Origin: 73-13 sp035556075
GTDB taxonomy: Bacteria > Actinomycetota > Actinomycetes > Actinomycetales > Microbacteriaceae
Length of the DNA: 44,345 bases
Direction: 5' to 3'
NCBI GenBank assembly: GCA_035556075.1
Contig: DATMFQ010000022.1
Location: 1-44,345 of the forward strand
The position numbers and the translations under genes were made by a program. The notes below the pieces were generated by a model. That model worked only from the letters and a program-made list of their open reading frames with translations. It was not told the origin of the DNA and searched no databases. Shown one piece after another: positions 7,961 through 15,135 of this stretch (the stretch's first letter is position 1; every line of letters starts with the position of its first letter).

Positions 7961-8881
7961 ATGAGGGACCCGGAAGAGCTGTACGAGGTGCTCGCCGACC
8001 TCTCGGTTGTCCCGCGCGGGCTTGATCTCGTCGCCGGGCTCACCGGGTTCGCGGACGCGGGGCATGCCGTCGCGCAGTTGAGCGATCACCTCGTCGAGGC
8101 GTTGCCGGGGCAGGAGCTGGTGCGCTTCGTCAACGACGAGTTGCTCGACTACCGCTCGCGGCGGCCCATCATGACGTTTGAGAGCGACCATCTCTCCGAC
8201 TACGCCCCGGCGGAGCTCACGCTCGATCTTCTCGAGGACGAGCTGGGCACCCCATTCCTCCTGCTGTCCGGCTACGAGCCCGACCTGCAGTGGGAGCGAT
8301 TCGCCACCGCCGTGCTTGGGCTGGTCGACCGCCTCGGCGTGGCGGGGACCACCTGGGTGCACGCGGTGCCGATGCCCGTGCCGCATACTCGGCCGATCGG
8401 GGTGACGATCAGCGGCAACCGCGAGGACCTCATCGAGCAGCTGTCGATCTGGCGCCCGACGACGCAGCTGCCGTCGACGGCGCTGCACCTCATCGAGTAC
8501 CGGCTGCACCAGCTCGGCTATCCGGTCTCGGGCCTTGCGCTGCTCGTCCCGCACTACCTCGGTGATACGACCTACCCGAATGCGGCGGTCGCCGCGCTCG
8601 AGGCCATCACGACGGCGACGGGGCTCGTCTTTCCGACGGACGAGCTGCGGGCAGACGGCCGGGAGTACCTGGCCAAGATCGAGGAGCAAGTCGGGACGAA
8701 TGCGGAGCTGCAGCGGCTCATCGAGGGGCTCGAGCGGCGGCACGACAGTTATATGGAGGAGAACCCGCTCCCGTCGCTGCTGACCGACAGCTCGGGCAAT
8801 CTGCCGACCGCAGACCAAATCGCCGATGAACTGCAGAAGTTCCTCGCGCGCCAGCGGGACGAGGGCAGCGAGCCCAGCTGA
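7961..8881 (+). CDS. PAC2 family protein (Rv2714-like)
   Basis: A 306-residue soluble protein of the PAC2 (proteasome assembly chaperone 2) superfamily as found in actinobacteria. Conserved features include DYRSRRPIMTF near residues 60-75, FLLLSGYEPDLQWERF, WVHAVPMPVPHTRP and a long C-terminal helical segment. The mycobacterial homologue is structurally known but its biochemical role is not settled, so no function is assigned. The ATG at 7961 is preferred over the in-frame TTG at 7952. It ends about 180 bases before sigA. Confidence 0.88.
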   Translation: MRDPEELYEVLADLSVVPRGLDLVAGLTGFADAGHAVAQLSDHLVEALPGQELVRFVNDELLDYRSRRPIMTFESDHLSDYAPAELTLDLLEDELGTPFLLLSGYEPDLQWERFATAVLGLVDRLGVAGTTWVHAVPMPVPHTRPIGVTISGNREDLIEQLSIWRPTTQLPSTALHLIEYRLHQLGYPVSGLALLVPHYLGDTTYPNAAVAALEAITTATGLVFPTDELRADGREYLAKIEEQVGTNAELQRLIEGLERRHDSYMEENPLPSLLTDSSGNLPTADQIADELQKFLARQRDEGSEPS

Positions 8882-8946
8882 ATCCGTGCCGAACGGGAAT
8901 GTCTCGCGGATGTCGGGCGCTGTACTGATTGTGCAGTGGGGTGTGC

Positions 8947-8952
8947 GATAAT
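8947..8952 (+). promoter_or_regulatory. Extended -10 promoter element upstream of sigA
   Basis: GATAAT preceded by TGC (TGn extension) lies about 110 bases before the sigA ATG in the 181-base intergenic region. No good -35 is seen at 17-18 bases, as expected for an extended -10 promoter. It implies a leader of roughly 100 nt. Confidence 0.5.
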
Positions 8953-9062
8953 CGATGCCCTTGGACCCTGTCTGAGCCCTATCCGTCGCCAGTGTGCGGT
9001 GCGTGGGACTTGACAAGGGTCTTAGTTATGCCGCGGGCACGGCGGCGGAGCGGAGGGTGCAG

Positions 9063-10580
9063 ATGGCGACGACGAGCAAGACGGTGACTGAAGAACCGGT
9101 CAAGAAGGCAGCGGCTGCGAAGGCGACGGCGAAGAAGGCGGCGCCCACGAAGGCTGCCGCGAAGACGGCAGCGCCTGCCACCAAGGCGGCTGCAACGAAG
9201 GCACCGGCAAAGTCGGTCACGAAGGACGCTCCGGCGAAGTCGGCCCCGGCGAAGGCGCCGGCCAAGGCCGCGGCGACGAAGACGGCCGCTACGAAGACGA
9301 CGAAGACCACGGCCAAGGCCGCGGCGACGAAGACGACCACCGCGAAGTCCGCTGCCGCGGAGAAGCCGGCCACCGAGAAGCCCGCGAAGACCACGGCCAA
9401 GGCGAAGGCCCCGGCGAAGTCCCGCGGCCGGGGCAAGGCGAAGGACGAGGACGAGCTCGACGAGGACGAGGTCGAGGAGACGGAGGTCGACGAGACTCCC
9501 GACGCCGAGGACGCGGATGCTCCGGCTGATGACGCCGCGGACCACGATGACGACGACGAGGAGGCCTCGACCGGCAAGGACGAGGAGCTCCCGACGGGCG
9601 CCATCCGAATCCGGATCACGGACGAGGACGACGACGCACCGGCGACGTCGACGCAGATCACGGGTGCGACCGCCGACCCGGTCAAGGACTACCTGAAGCA
9701 GATCGGCAAGGTCGCGCTGCTCAACGCCGCCGAAGAGGTCGAGCTCGCGATGCGCATCGAGGCCGGCCTGTTTGCGGAGGAGAAGCTCGCGGCGATGACG
9801 CCCGCGGAGCGCGGCTCGCAGCTCGGCATGGACCTCGACTGGGTAGCGCGTGACGGCCAGCGGGCGAAGTCCCACCTGCTCGGGGCGAACCTCCGCCTCG
9901 TCGTGAGCCTCGCGAAGCGGTACACGGGTCGTGGCATGCAGTTCCTCGACCTCATCCAGGAGGGCAACCTCGGCCTCATCCGTGCGGTCGAGAAGTTCGA
10001 CTACACGAAGGGCTTCAAGTTCTCCACCTACGCGACCTGGTGGATCCGGCAGGCGATCACCCGCGCGATGGCCGACCAGGCCCGCACGATCCGCATCCCC
10101 GTCCACATGGTCGAGGTCATCAACAAGCTCGCCCGCGTGCAGCGCCAGATGCTGCAGGACCTCGGGCGCGAGCCCACGCCCGAGGAGCTGAGCCGCGAGC
10201 TCGACATGACGCCCGAGAAGGTCGTCGAGGTGCAGAAGTACGGTCGCGAACCGATCTCGCTGCACACCCCGCTCGGTGAGGATGGCGACAGCGAGTTCGG
10301 TGACCTCATCGAGGACACCGAGGCGGTCGTCCCGGCGGACGCGGTCGGCTTCACGATGCTGCAGCGGCAGCTCGAGCAGCTGCTCGACTCGCTGAGCGAG
10401 CGCGAGGCGGGCGTGATCCGGATGCGCTTCGGCCTCGGCGACGGGCAGCCGAAGACGCTCGACCAGATCGGCGACACCTTCGGGGTGACGCGAGAGCGCA
10501 TTCGTCAGATCGAGTCGAAGACGATGGCGAAGCTCCGCCACCCGTCCCGCTCGCAGCAGCTGCGCGATTACCTCGAGTGA
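9063..10580 (+). CDS. sigA: Principal RNA polymerase sigma factor (SigA/HrdB/RpoD)
   Basis: Directs RNA polymerase to housekeeping promoters. The 505 residues begin with a Lys/Ala/Thr-rich histone-H1-like tail (about 1-125) and an Asp/Glu-rich stretch (about 128-180). The sigma-70 core follows: region 1.2 from DPVKDYLKQIG (about 205), region 2 with LRLVVSLAKRYTGRGMQFLDL and KFSTYATWWIRQAI (about 276-330), region 3, and region 4 ending in GVTRERIRQIESKTMAKLRHP. The ATG at 9063 has GGAGGG at good spacing; an in-frame ATG-less extension upstream is unlikely. Position beside DUF7455, parE and parC matches hrdB neighbourhoods in other actinobacteria. Confidence 0.96.
   Translation: MATTSKTVTEEPVKKAAAAKATAKKAAPTKAAAKTAAPATKAAATKAPAKSVTKDAPAKSAPAKAPAKAAATKTAATKTTKTTAKAAATKTTTAKSAAAEKPATEKPAKTTAKAKAPAKSRGRGKAKDEDELDEDEVEETEVDETPDAEDADAPADDAADHDDDDEEASTGKDEELPTGAIRIRITDEDDDAPATSTQITGATADPVKDYLKQIGKVALLNAAEEVELAMRIEAGLFAEEKLAAMTPAERGSQLGMDLDWVARDGQRAKSHLLGANLRLVVSLAKRYTGRGMQFLDLIQEGNLGLIRAVEKFDYTKGFKFSTYATWWIRQAITRAMADQARTIRIPVHMVEVINKLARVQRQMLQDLGREPTPEELSRELDMTPEKVVEVQKYGREPISLHTPLGEDGDSEFGDLIEDTEAVVPADAVGFTMLQRQLEQLLDSLSEREAGVIRMRFGLGDGQPKTLDQIGDTFGVTRERIRQIESKTMAKLRHPSRSQQLRDYLE
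9090..9430 (+). repeat. Lys/Ala/Thr codon repeats in the sigA N-terminus
   Basis: Degenerate direct repeats encode KAAATK, APAK and KTTK units; the stretch aaggccgcggcgacgaagac occurs at least twice (near 9265 and 9314). The tract resembles basic tails of actinobacterial sigma factors and histone-like proteins and is prone to length variation. Confidence 0.65.
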
Positions 10581-10611
10581 TCCCAGCTCGACTGATCCCA
10601 GGGAGGAATGC

Positions 10612-11322
10612 GTGACCGCGCAGCCCAATCCGGACAAACAGCTCGAGATCGAGGTCGACGGCGGACGCTTCCAGCGCATCCCCGTGCGCACCCGCGTGCT
10701 CGTCGAGGGCGACGACCTGATCCCATTCGTCCTTGAGTACGCGGTGCCGCATGCGGCCGACGGCGATCTGCTCATTGTCTCGGAGAAGATCGTCGCGATC
10801 GCGCAGGGTCGCGCCTATCCGATCGCGGAGGTCAAGGCGAGGCCGCTTGCCGCATTCCTCTCGAAGCATGTGACGAAGACCGGGTACGGCATCGGCATCG
10901 GGATGCCGGAGACGATGGAGATGGCGTTCCGGGAGGCGGGTGCGCCACGCATCCTGTTCGCCGCCGCGGTGGCTGCGGTGACGAAGCGCTTCGGGCGCAG
11001 CGGCGACTTCTACCGGATCGCGGGGGACCGGGTGCGCGGGATCGACGGTCCGACCGCGCACACCATCCCGCCGTATAACGAGCAGGTCGTCCTCGTGCCG
11101 CTCGGGCCGCGCCGCGTCGCCGCGGAGCTCAAGGCGGCTTTCGCCGAGCGGGGGCTCGCGCTCGAGGTCGCGATCGTCGACGCGAACGACCTCGGGGTCA
11201 ACATCCTCGGCACGACCCTGGGCCGCGGCGGCGACGAGTACGTCGCGAGCCTCATCCGCGACAACCCCCTCGGCCAGGGCCGCGAGTCGACCCCGCTCGG
11301 CCTCATCCGCGCGTCCGAGTGA
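10612..11322 (+). CDS. Divergent CofE-like (F420-0:gamma-glutamyl ligase family) protein
   Basis: A 236-residue protein resembling the F420_ligase/CofE fold: a VPVRTRVLVEGDDLIPFV start, DGDLLIVSEKIVAIAQGR (about 45-62), and a GID...VVLVPLGP segment around 145-165. CofE enzymes form amide bonds between a carboxylate and an amino acid using GTP. Family motifs in the second half are altered: the usual DASN is DGPT and the usual DTFGRPWR-like segment reads DANDLGVNIL. A different substrate is therefore inferred; no other F420 genes are in the window. The GTG start at 10612 has GGGAGG upstream. It follows sigA by 31 bases and converges on an ATP-grasp gene. Confidence 0.7.
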   Translation: MTAQPNPDKQLEIEVDGGRFQRIPVRTRVLVEGDDLIPFVLEYAVPHAADGDLLIVSEKIVAIAQGRAYPIAEVKARPLAAFLSKHVTKTGYGIGIGMPETMEMAFREAGAPRILFAAAVAAVTKRFGRSGDFYRIAGDRVRGIDGPTAHTIPPYNEQVVLVPLGPRRVAAELKAAFAERGLALEVAIVDANDLGVNILGTTLGRGGDEYVASLIRDNPLGQGRESTPLGLIRASE

Positions 11323-11343
11323 GGACCCTCGCTGCCTCGGACG
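11312..11343. terminator. Hairpin between convergent genes
   Basis: CGTCCGAG (11312-11319) and CTCGGACG (11336-11343) form an 8-bp perfect stem around a 16-base loop, spanning the stop codon of the CofE-like gene and the gap to the convergent ATP-grasp stop at 11355. There is no U-tract, so termination activity is inferred from position only. Confidence 0.35.
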
Positions 11344-11354
11344 GGTAGCTTGCG

Positions 11355-12362
11355 CTACAGCCGCATCGCCGCCTGGTACTTCGGGTAGTCGCCGGTGCGG
11401 ATGCCGGAGACGTAGGGGCGGGACTGGAAGGCGCCCGTGTTGTGGTTGCCCTCGATGAGCGCCGGGCCGTCGGGGGTGATCGCCATGTCCCAGCCGATGT
11501 ACGGCATGGTCGGGATCTCTCGGGCGAGGCGCTCCATCATGGCGAGGAGCTCATCGAAGAGCGGGACCTGGAAGCCCTCGATCCGCGTGCCCGTGACAGG
11601 GTGCGTCTCGAAGATGTCATTGTGCTGATCGTAGGCGGCGTGCATCGCGACGCCTCGCTCGTCGAGCATCGTGTACATGCCGCCACCGGAATAGTTGTCG
11701 ATGACGCCCTGATTGCCGATCTTGAGGCAGCGCGTCAGGACGTGCACGTGGTCGTCCGGGTCGAGGTAGGTGATGATCCGCATGGTGTTCACCGCGCCCG
11801 GGTTGAGCCGGTTCATGCCCTCGTGCTGGGGGAGGAACTGCTCGAGCATGCCCTGGCCGTGGTCGAGGAGACGCGTGCGCAGCGCGGGGAAGTCGGACAC
11901 CGCATTCGCCTCGATCACCTCGATGCCGTGCCCGCCGCCGCCCATGACCTCTTTCGCGAGGACTCGCCCGTGGCGCCGCACGAATTCCTCGAAGGCCTGC
12001 TCGTCGTGCGCGGCGACGTCGAACCACTCCCGACGCAGGTACGCGTCGAACCGCTCGAGCATGTTGAGCTTGTGGTCGAAGAAGATTCGGTGTTCTTGCG
12101 AGTTGAAGCGGTTCGAGAGGATTGCTGACTTCGCGTCCGTCATGAAGGTGCGTCGCTCGCGCCCGCTGAGCATGAAGAAATCCCACTGCGCGTACGCCTC
12201 GAAGGGCGCGGTGTAGACGACCGCCGACCAGATCATGTCGGGGACGAGGACCCAGGAGGGCTTCTTCGACAGTTTCTTGACGTAGCCGAGGAACTCGGTG
12301 AGTCGCTTCGGGTCCCAGTTCCAGATCCGGCGCGCGAGGAAGCGCAGCCGGATGAGGAGCAT
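11355..12362 (-). CDS. Sugar-transfer-associated-type ATP-grasp protein 1
   Basis: A 335-residue ATP-grasp enzyme with C-terminal hallmarks of the sugar-transfer-associated ATP-grasp family. These are the nucleotide lysine and Gly-rich loop VLAKEVMGGGGHG (Lys137), LEQFL (Glu174), VNTMRIITY (Arg195) and the metal-binding YIGWDMAITPDGPALIEGN (Asp292, Glu304, Asn306). ATP-grasp enzymes join a carboxylate to an amine or thiol through an acyl phosphate; the substrates here are unknown. The ATG at 12362 follows the EctB-like stop as TGAggATG, so translation is almost certainly coupled. It is paralogous to the protein at 14048-15061. No signal peptide is evident. Confidence 0.82.
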   Translation of the reverse strand: MLLIRLRFLARRIWNWDPKRLTEFLGYVKKLSKKPSWVLVPDMIWSAVVYTAPFEAYAQWDFFMLSGRERRTFMTDAKSAILSNRFNSQEHRIFFDHKLNMLERFDAYLRREWFDVAAHDEQAFEEFVRRHGRVLAKEVMGGGGHGIEVIEANAVSDFPALRTRLLDHGQGMLEQFLPQHEGMNRLNPGAVNTMRIITYLDPDDHVHVLTRCLKIGNQGVIDNYSGGGMYTMLDERGVAMHAAYDQHNDIFETHPVTGTRIEGFQVPLFDELLAMMERLAREIPTMPYIGWDMAITPDGPALIEGNHNTGAFQSRPYVSGIRTGDYPKYQAAMRL

Positions 12363-12364
12363 CC

Positions 12365-13669
12365 TCACCGGGCGGCCTCCGCGACCCCGGCGCTCGCCGA
12401 GCTCCCCGCCCCGACGAGCTCCGCCGCGACCGCGGCCTCGACGATCGCGAGGCCCGCGCGCAGCTCCGACTCCTCGATGGTGGGGGCGGGGAGGAACTTG
12501 AGGACCTCGTCGCGCGCACCGGCGGTCTCGATGACGAGCCCGCGGGCGAAGCACTCCCGGGACAGGCGCTTGGCGAGCCCCGGGTCGCCGAGCGAGGCGA
12601 GCCCCCAGAACATGCCGCGACCGCGCGCCTCGAGCAGGCCCGGGTGCCGTGCGGCGATCGCGAGCAGGCCCTCGCCGAGGATCGCCGACTTGCGGAGCGT
12701 CTCGGTGCGGAAGGCGTCATCAGCCCAATACGTCTCGAGTGCGGCGGTCGCGCCGACGAAGGCGAGGTTGTTCCCGCGGAAGGTGCCAGTGTGCCCGCCC
12801 GGCTCCCAGACATCGAGCTCGGGCGCGAGCAGCACGAGCGACATCGGCAGGCCGTAGCCGGACAGGGACTTCGACAGCACGACGATGTCCGGTCGGATCC
12901 CCGCCGCCTCGAAGGAGAAGAAGTCGCCGGTGCGTCCACAGCCGGCCTGGATGTCGTCGACGATGAATGGGATGCCATGCTCCGTCGCAAGCGCCCGGAT
13001 CGCACGGAGCCAGTCCGCTGAGGCGACATTGACCCCGCCCTCGCCCTGGATCGTCTCGACGATGATCGCGGCGGGGGTGTCGACCCCGCTCGAGGGGTCG
13101 TCGAGCATCCGGGCGAGCATGGCGACGGTGTCCACGTCGGGCCCGTGGTAGCCCTCAAACGGGGCGAAGACGACGCCGCCGAGCGGTCCGCCCGACCAGC
13201 GCCGGTAGTCGCGGTTCGCCGTCGCGGCGAGCGCGCCGAGGCTCAGCCCGTGGTAGCCGTGGGTGAAGGCGATGACGGTATTGCGGCCCGTCGCGATGCG
13301 CGCCGCCTTGATCGCCGCCTCCACCGCATTCGCGCCCGTCGGTCCGGTGAACTGCAGTCGGTACTCGAGCCCGCGGGGTGCGAGGATCCGCCGCTGGAAC
13401 GACTGAATGAAGTCACGCTTCGCGGTCGTCGCCATGTCGAGGCCGTGCACGACATCGTCCTGCTCGATGTGGGCGAGGATCGCGGGCTTGAATCGGGGAT
13501 TGTTATGCCCATAGTTGAGGGTCCCGGCACCCGCAAAGAAGTCGAGGTATTCGGTGCCGTCCTCCGCGATCAAGCGGGAGCCGACCGCCTTGGCGAAGAC
13601 GGTCGGGAAGGCGCGGATGTAGCCGCGCACCTCCGACTCGTGCTGCTCGAAGACGCTGAGATCGGACAT
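12365..13669 (-). CDS. EctB-like diaminobutyrate--2-oxoglutarate aminotransferase
   Basis: A 434-residue class III PLP aminotransferase strongly like EctB, which makes L-2,4-diaminobutyrate from aspartate semialdehyde and glutamate. EctB-type motifs include LDFFAGAGTLNYGHNNP (42-58), QFTGPTGANAVEAA (106-119), ETIQGEGGVN, VDDIQAGCGRTGDFFSFE (Asp239) and LSKSLSGYGLPMS with PLP lysine Lys267. No ectA, ectC or ectD is nearby, so ectoine is not the obvious product. Diaminobutyrate for cross-linked peptidoglycan (known in several Microbacteriaceae) or for an ATP-grasp product is inferred. TAGGCT lies seven bases before the ATG, suggesting a leaderless promoter. The downstream ATP-grasp gene starts two bases after the stop. 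Confidence 0.85.
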   Translation of the reverse strand: MSDLSVFEQHESEVRGYIRAFPTVFAKAVGSRLIAEDGTEYLDFFAGAGTLNYGHNNPRFKPAILAHIEQDDVVHGLDMATTAKRDFIQSFQRRILAPRGLEYRLQFTGPTGANAVEAAIKAARIATGRNTVIAFTHGYHGLSLGALAATANRDYRRWSGGPLGGVVFAPFEGYHGPDVDTVAMLARMLDDPSSGVDTPAAIIVETIQGEGGVNVASADWLRAIRALATEHGIPFIVDDIQAGCGRTGDFFSFEAAGIRPDIVVLSKSLSGYGLPMSLVLLAPELDVWEPGGHTGTFRGNNLAFVGATAALETYWADDAFRTETLRKSAILGEGLLAIAARHPGLLEARGRGMFWGLASLGDPGLAKRLSRECFARGLVIETAGARDEVLKFLPAPTIEESELRAGLAIVEAAVAAELVGAGSSASAGVAEAAR

Positions 13670-13676
13670 GGCGCCC

Positions 13677-13682
13677 AGCCTA
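13677..13682 (-). promoter_or_regulatory. Putative leaderless -10 (TAGGCT) for the EctB-like gene
   Basis: TAGGCT is followed by seven bases and the ATG at 13669. It suggests that the aminotransferase and ATP-grasp 1 have their own promoter independent of DUF7455. Confidence 0.45.
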
Positions 13683-13705
13683 CGTCCCGGCGCCCCGCCG
13701 CGGAC

Positions 13706-13927
13706 TCAGGCTCGCGCGTCCTCGAGGAGGCGCGCCGTCTCGTCGTGCCAGTGGATGGCACTCGGCATGAGCGACTCCCGGTAGGCGGCCGCGTGGTGGG
13801 CGCAGAAGTGCAACTCGCCCGACTCGAGCGTCACGCGGACATAGGCCTGCGCACCACAGCTGTCGCAGCGGTCGAAGGCGGTGAGCTCGGTCGCGGGCAT
13901 TGCGCTCGTCTCGATCGTCTGGGTCAT
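13706..13927 (-). CDS. DUF7455 zinc-ribbon-like small protein
   Basis: A 73-residue actinobacterial family protein containing RCDSCGAQAYVRV followed by FCAHHAAAY; the CxxC and CxHH residues look like a zinc site. It is normally encoded next to sigA and parE, as here, but its function is unknown. The ATG at 13927 is chosen because GGAAGG precedes it and MTQTIETSAMPATELTAFDRCDSCG matches the family length; an upstream in-frame extension adds an unconserved tail. It sits between the two ATP-grasp/aminotransferase segments, so the accessory genes surround a conserved neighbour. Confidence 0.85.
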   Translation of the reverse strand: MTQTIETSAMPATELTAFDRCDSCGAQAYVRVTLESGELHFCAHHAAAYRESLMPSAIHWHDETARLLEDARA

Positions 13928-14047
13928 GGCCCTGCCTTCCGTCACGTGACCGATTGGGTCAGTCCGATCGGTTCGCCCATGTAAACACACGGTGGCTTGG
14001 AAACCATGTCGAACACGTCACCGTTTCGCTTCGAGCAGAATGCGGCC

Positions 14048-15061
14048 TCAGAAGCCCATCGCCTCGCGGTAGGCGGGCAGCAGCCCCTCCTTGACGCCGC
14101 TGAGGCTCGGGCGCATCCACCACAGCCCCGTGTTCTCGTTGCCCTCGATGACGATCGGGCCGTCCGGGGTGACGGCGATGTCCCAGCCGACGTACGGGAT
14201 CTCCGGCACCACCCGGGCGAGGCGGTCGGCGAGCGCGAGGACCTCGGCGAAGCGCGGCACCTGGAAGCCGACGATCTCGACCCCGGTCTGCGGGTGGACC
14301 TGGAGGACCCGGCCGGAGTTCCCGATCGCGCCGTACAGCGCGACCCCGGCCTCATCGAGCGTCGTGTAGACCCCGCCCGCCCCGAAATTGTCGATCGGCG
14401 CGCCCGTGCCCATCTTGAGCACCCGGGCGAGGACGGTGACCGTGTCATCGCGCCGGAAGGTGACGATCCGGATCGTGTTGACGCTGTCCGGGGCGAGGCG
14501 GCTGAGCTCCGGGTGCTGCGTCACGAACTCCTCGAGGATCACCGGGCCGTCCGCCGTCAGTCGCGCGTGCAGCGTCTCGTGATCGGTGACGTCGGCGGCC
14601 CGCAGCACCTCGATACCCGCACCGGCCTCGGCGCTGATGGGCTTGACCATCACCCGAGGATGACGGGCGAGGAATGCGCGGAGCTCGTCCGTCGTCGAGG
14701 CCTCGACATCGAGCCACTGACGTCCGAGGTAGTCGGCGAAGATCCGGTTGAACTCGCGCTTGTCCTGGAACTTGTATCGGAACTCGATCGGGTTGTACCG
14801 CTGGATGAGCCGGTTGTTCTGCGCGGCCGACAGCATCGTCCGGCGCTGGGCGCCATTGAGGTTGAAGTACTCGTACTCCTCGTAGTCCGCGTAGCCGGAC
14901 TCGTAGCGCAGCGTGCACCACACCATGTCGGCGAGGATGAGCGGCACCGGCTTCCCAGAGGCGTCGTGCACCCGTCTGGCGGTGTCGAGGATGTTGCGCA
15001 CGCGCATCGTGCGGAGGCGCCGCATCCAGTACTTGAGTCGGCGGCCGAGGTCGTTCCCCAC
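14048..15061 (-). CDS. Sugar-transfer-associated-type ATP-grasp protein 2
   Basis: A 337-residue paralogue of the ATP-grasp protein at 11355-12362. It keeps the lysine/Gly loop MVKPISAEAGAGIEV, VILEEFV, SVNTIRIVTF and YVGWDIAVTPDGPIVIEGN. The N-terminal region also aligns (ILADMVW here, LVPDMIW in the paralogue), so the duplication covers the full length. The GTG at 15061 is preferred because it gives the same N-terminus as the paralogue. An ATG at 15109 would add 16 residues and leave little space for the divergent parE promoter. A weak TTGGAT lies six bases before the GTG. Substrates are unknown. Confidence 0.8.
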   Translation of the reverse strand: MGNDLGRRLKYWMRRLRTMRVRNILDTARRVHDASGKPVPLILADMVWCTLRYESGYADYEEYEYFNLNGAQRRTMLSAAQNNRLIQRYNPIEFRYKFQDKREFNRIFADYLGRQWLDVEASTTDELRAFLARHPRVMVKPISAEAGAGIEVLRAADVTDHETLHARLTADGPVILEEFVTQHPELSRLAPDSVNTIRIVTFRRDDTVTVLARVLKMGTGAPIDNFGAGGVYTTLDEAGVALYGAIGNSGRVLQVHPQTGVEIVGFQVPRFAEVLALADRLARVVPEIPYVGWDIAVTPDGPIVIEGNENTGLWWMRPSLSGVKEGLLPAYREAMGF

Positions 15062-15122
15062 GCATTCATCCAACCATCCCGCGCCGCTGGCGGGTCGCCC
15101 AGGCACCATCAGTGGCCGCGCC

Positions 15123-15128
15123 TAGGGT
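15123..15128 (+). promoter_or_regulatory. Putative leaderless -10 (TAGGGT) for parE
   Basis: TAGGGT is followed by seven bases and GTG at 15136. This supports 15136 over the in-frame GTG codons at 15112 and 15127, one of which overlaps the hexamer. Confidence 0.45.
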
Positions 15129-15135
15129 GGAATCC

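Noticed and set aside
5044..8025. A 993-codon open frame on the plus strand opposite lpd and pepA
   Set aside because: It is antisense to two well-conserved enzymes, low in hydrophobic and aromatic variety and rich in Arg/Asp/Glu, the usual product of GC-rich codon bias.
9010..9015. TTGACA upstream of sigA as a -35 element
   Set aside because: No plausible -10 hexamer lies 16-19 bases downstream; GATAAT at 8947-8952 is better.
8979..10775. Large Arg-rich open frame opposite sigA
   Set aside because: It is the complement of the Lys/Ala repeats and sigma core and resembles no protein family.
10612..11322. An F420 biosynthesis locus
   Set aside because: No fbiA, fbiC or fbiD-like gene is nearby and the key CofE motifs are altered.
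12365..13669. An ectoine biosynthesis operon
   Set aside because: Only the EctB-like gene is present; EctA, EctC and EctD are absent from the window.
13950..13972. ACCGAT...ATCGGT inverted repeat upstream of DUF7455 as an operator
   Set aside because: Six-base arms with a 12-base gap are too weak to claim without comparative support.
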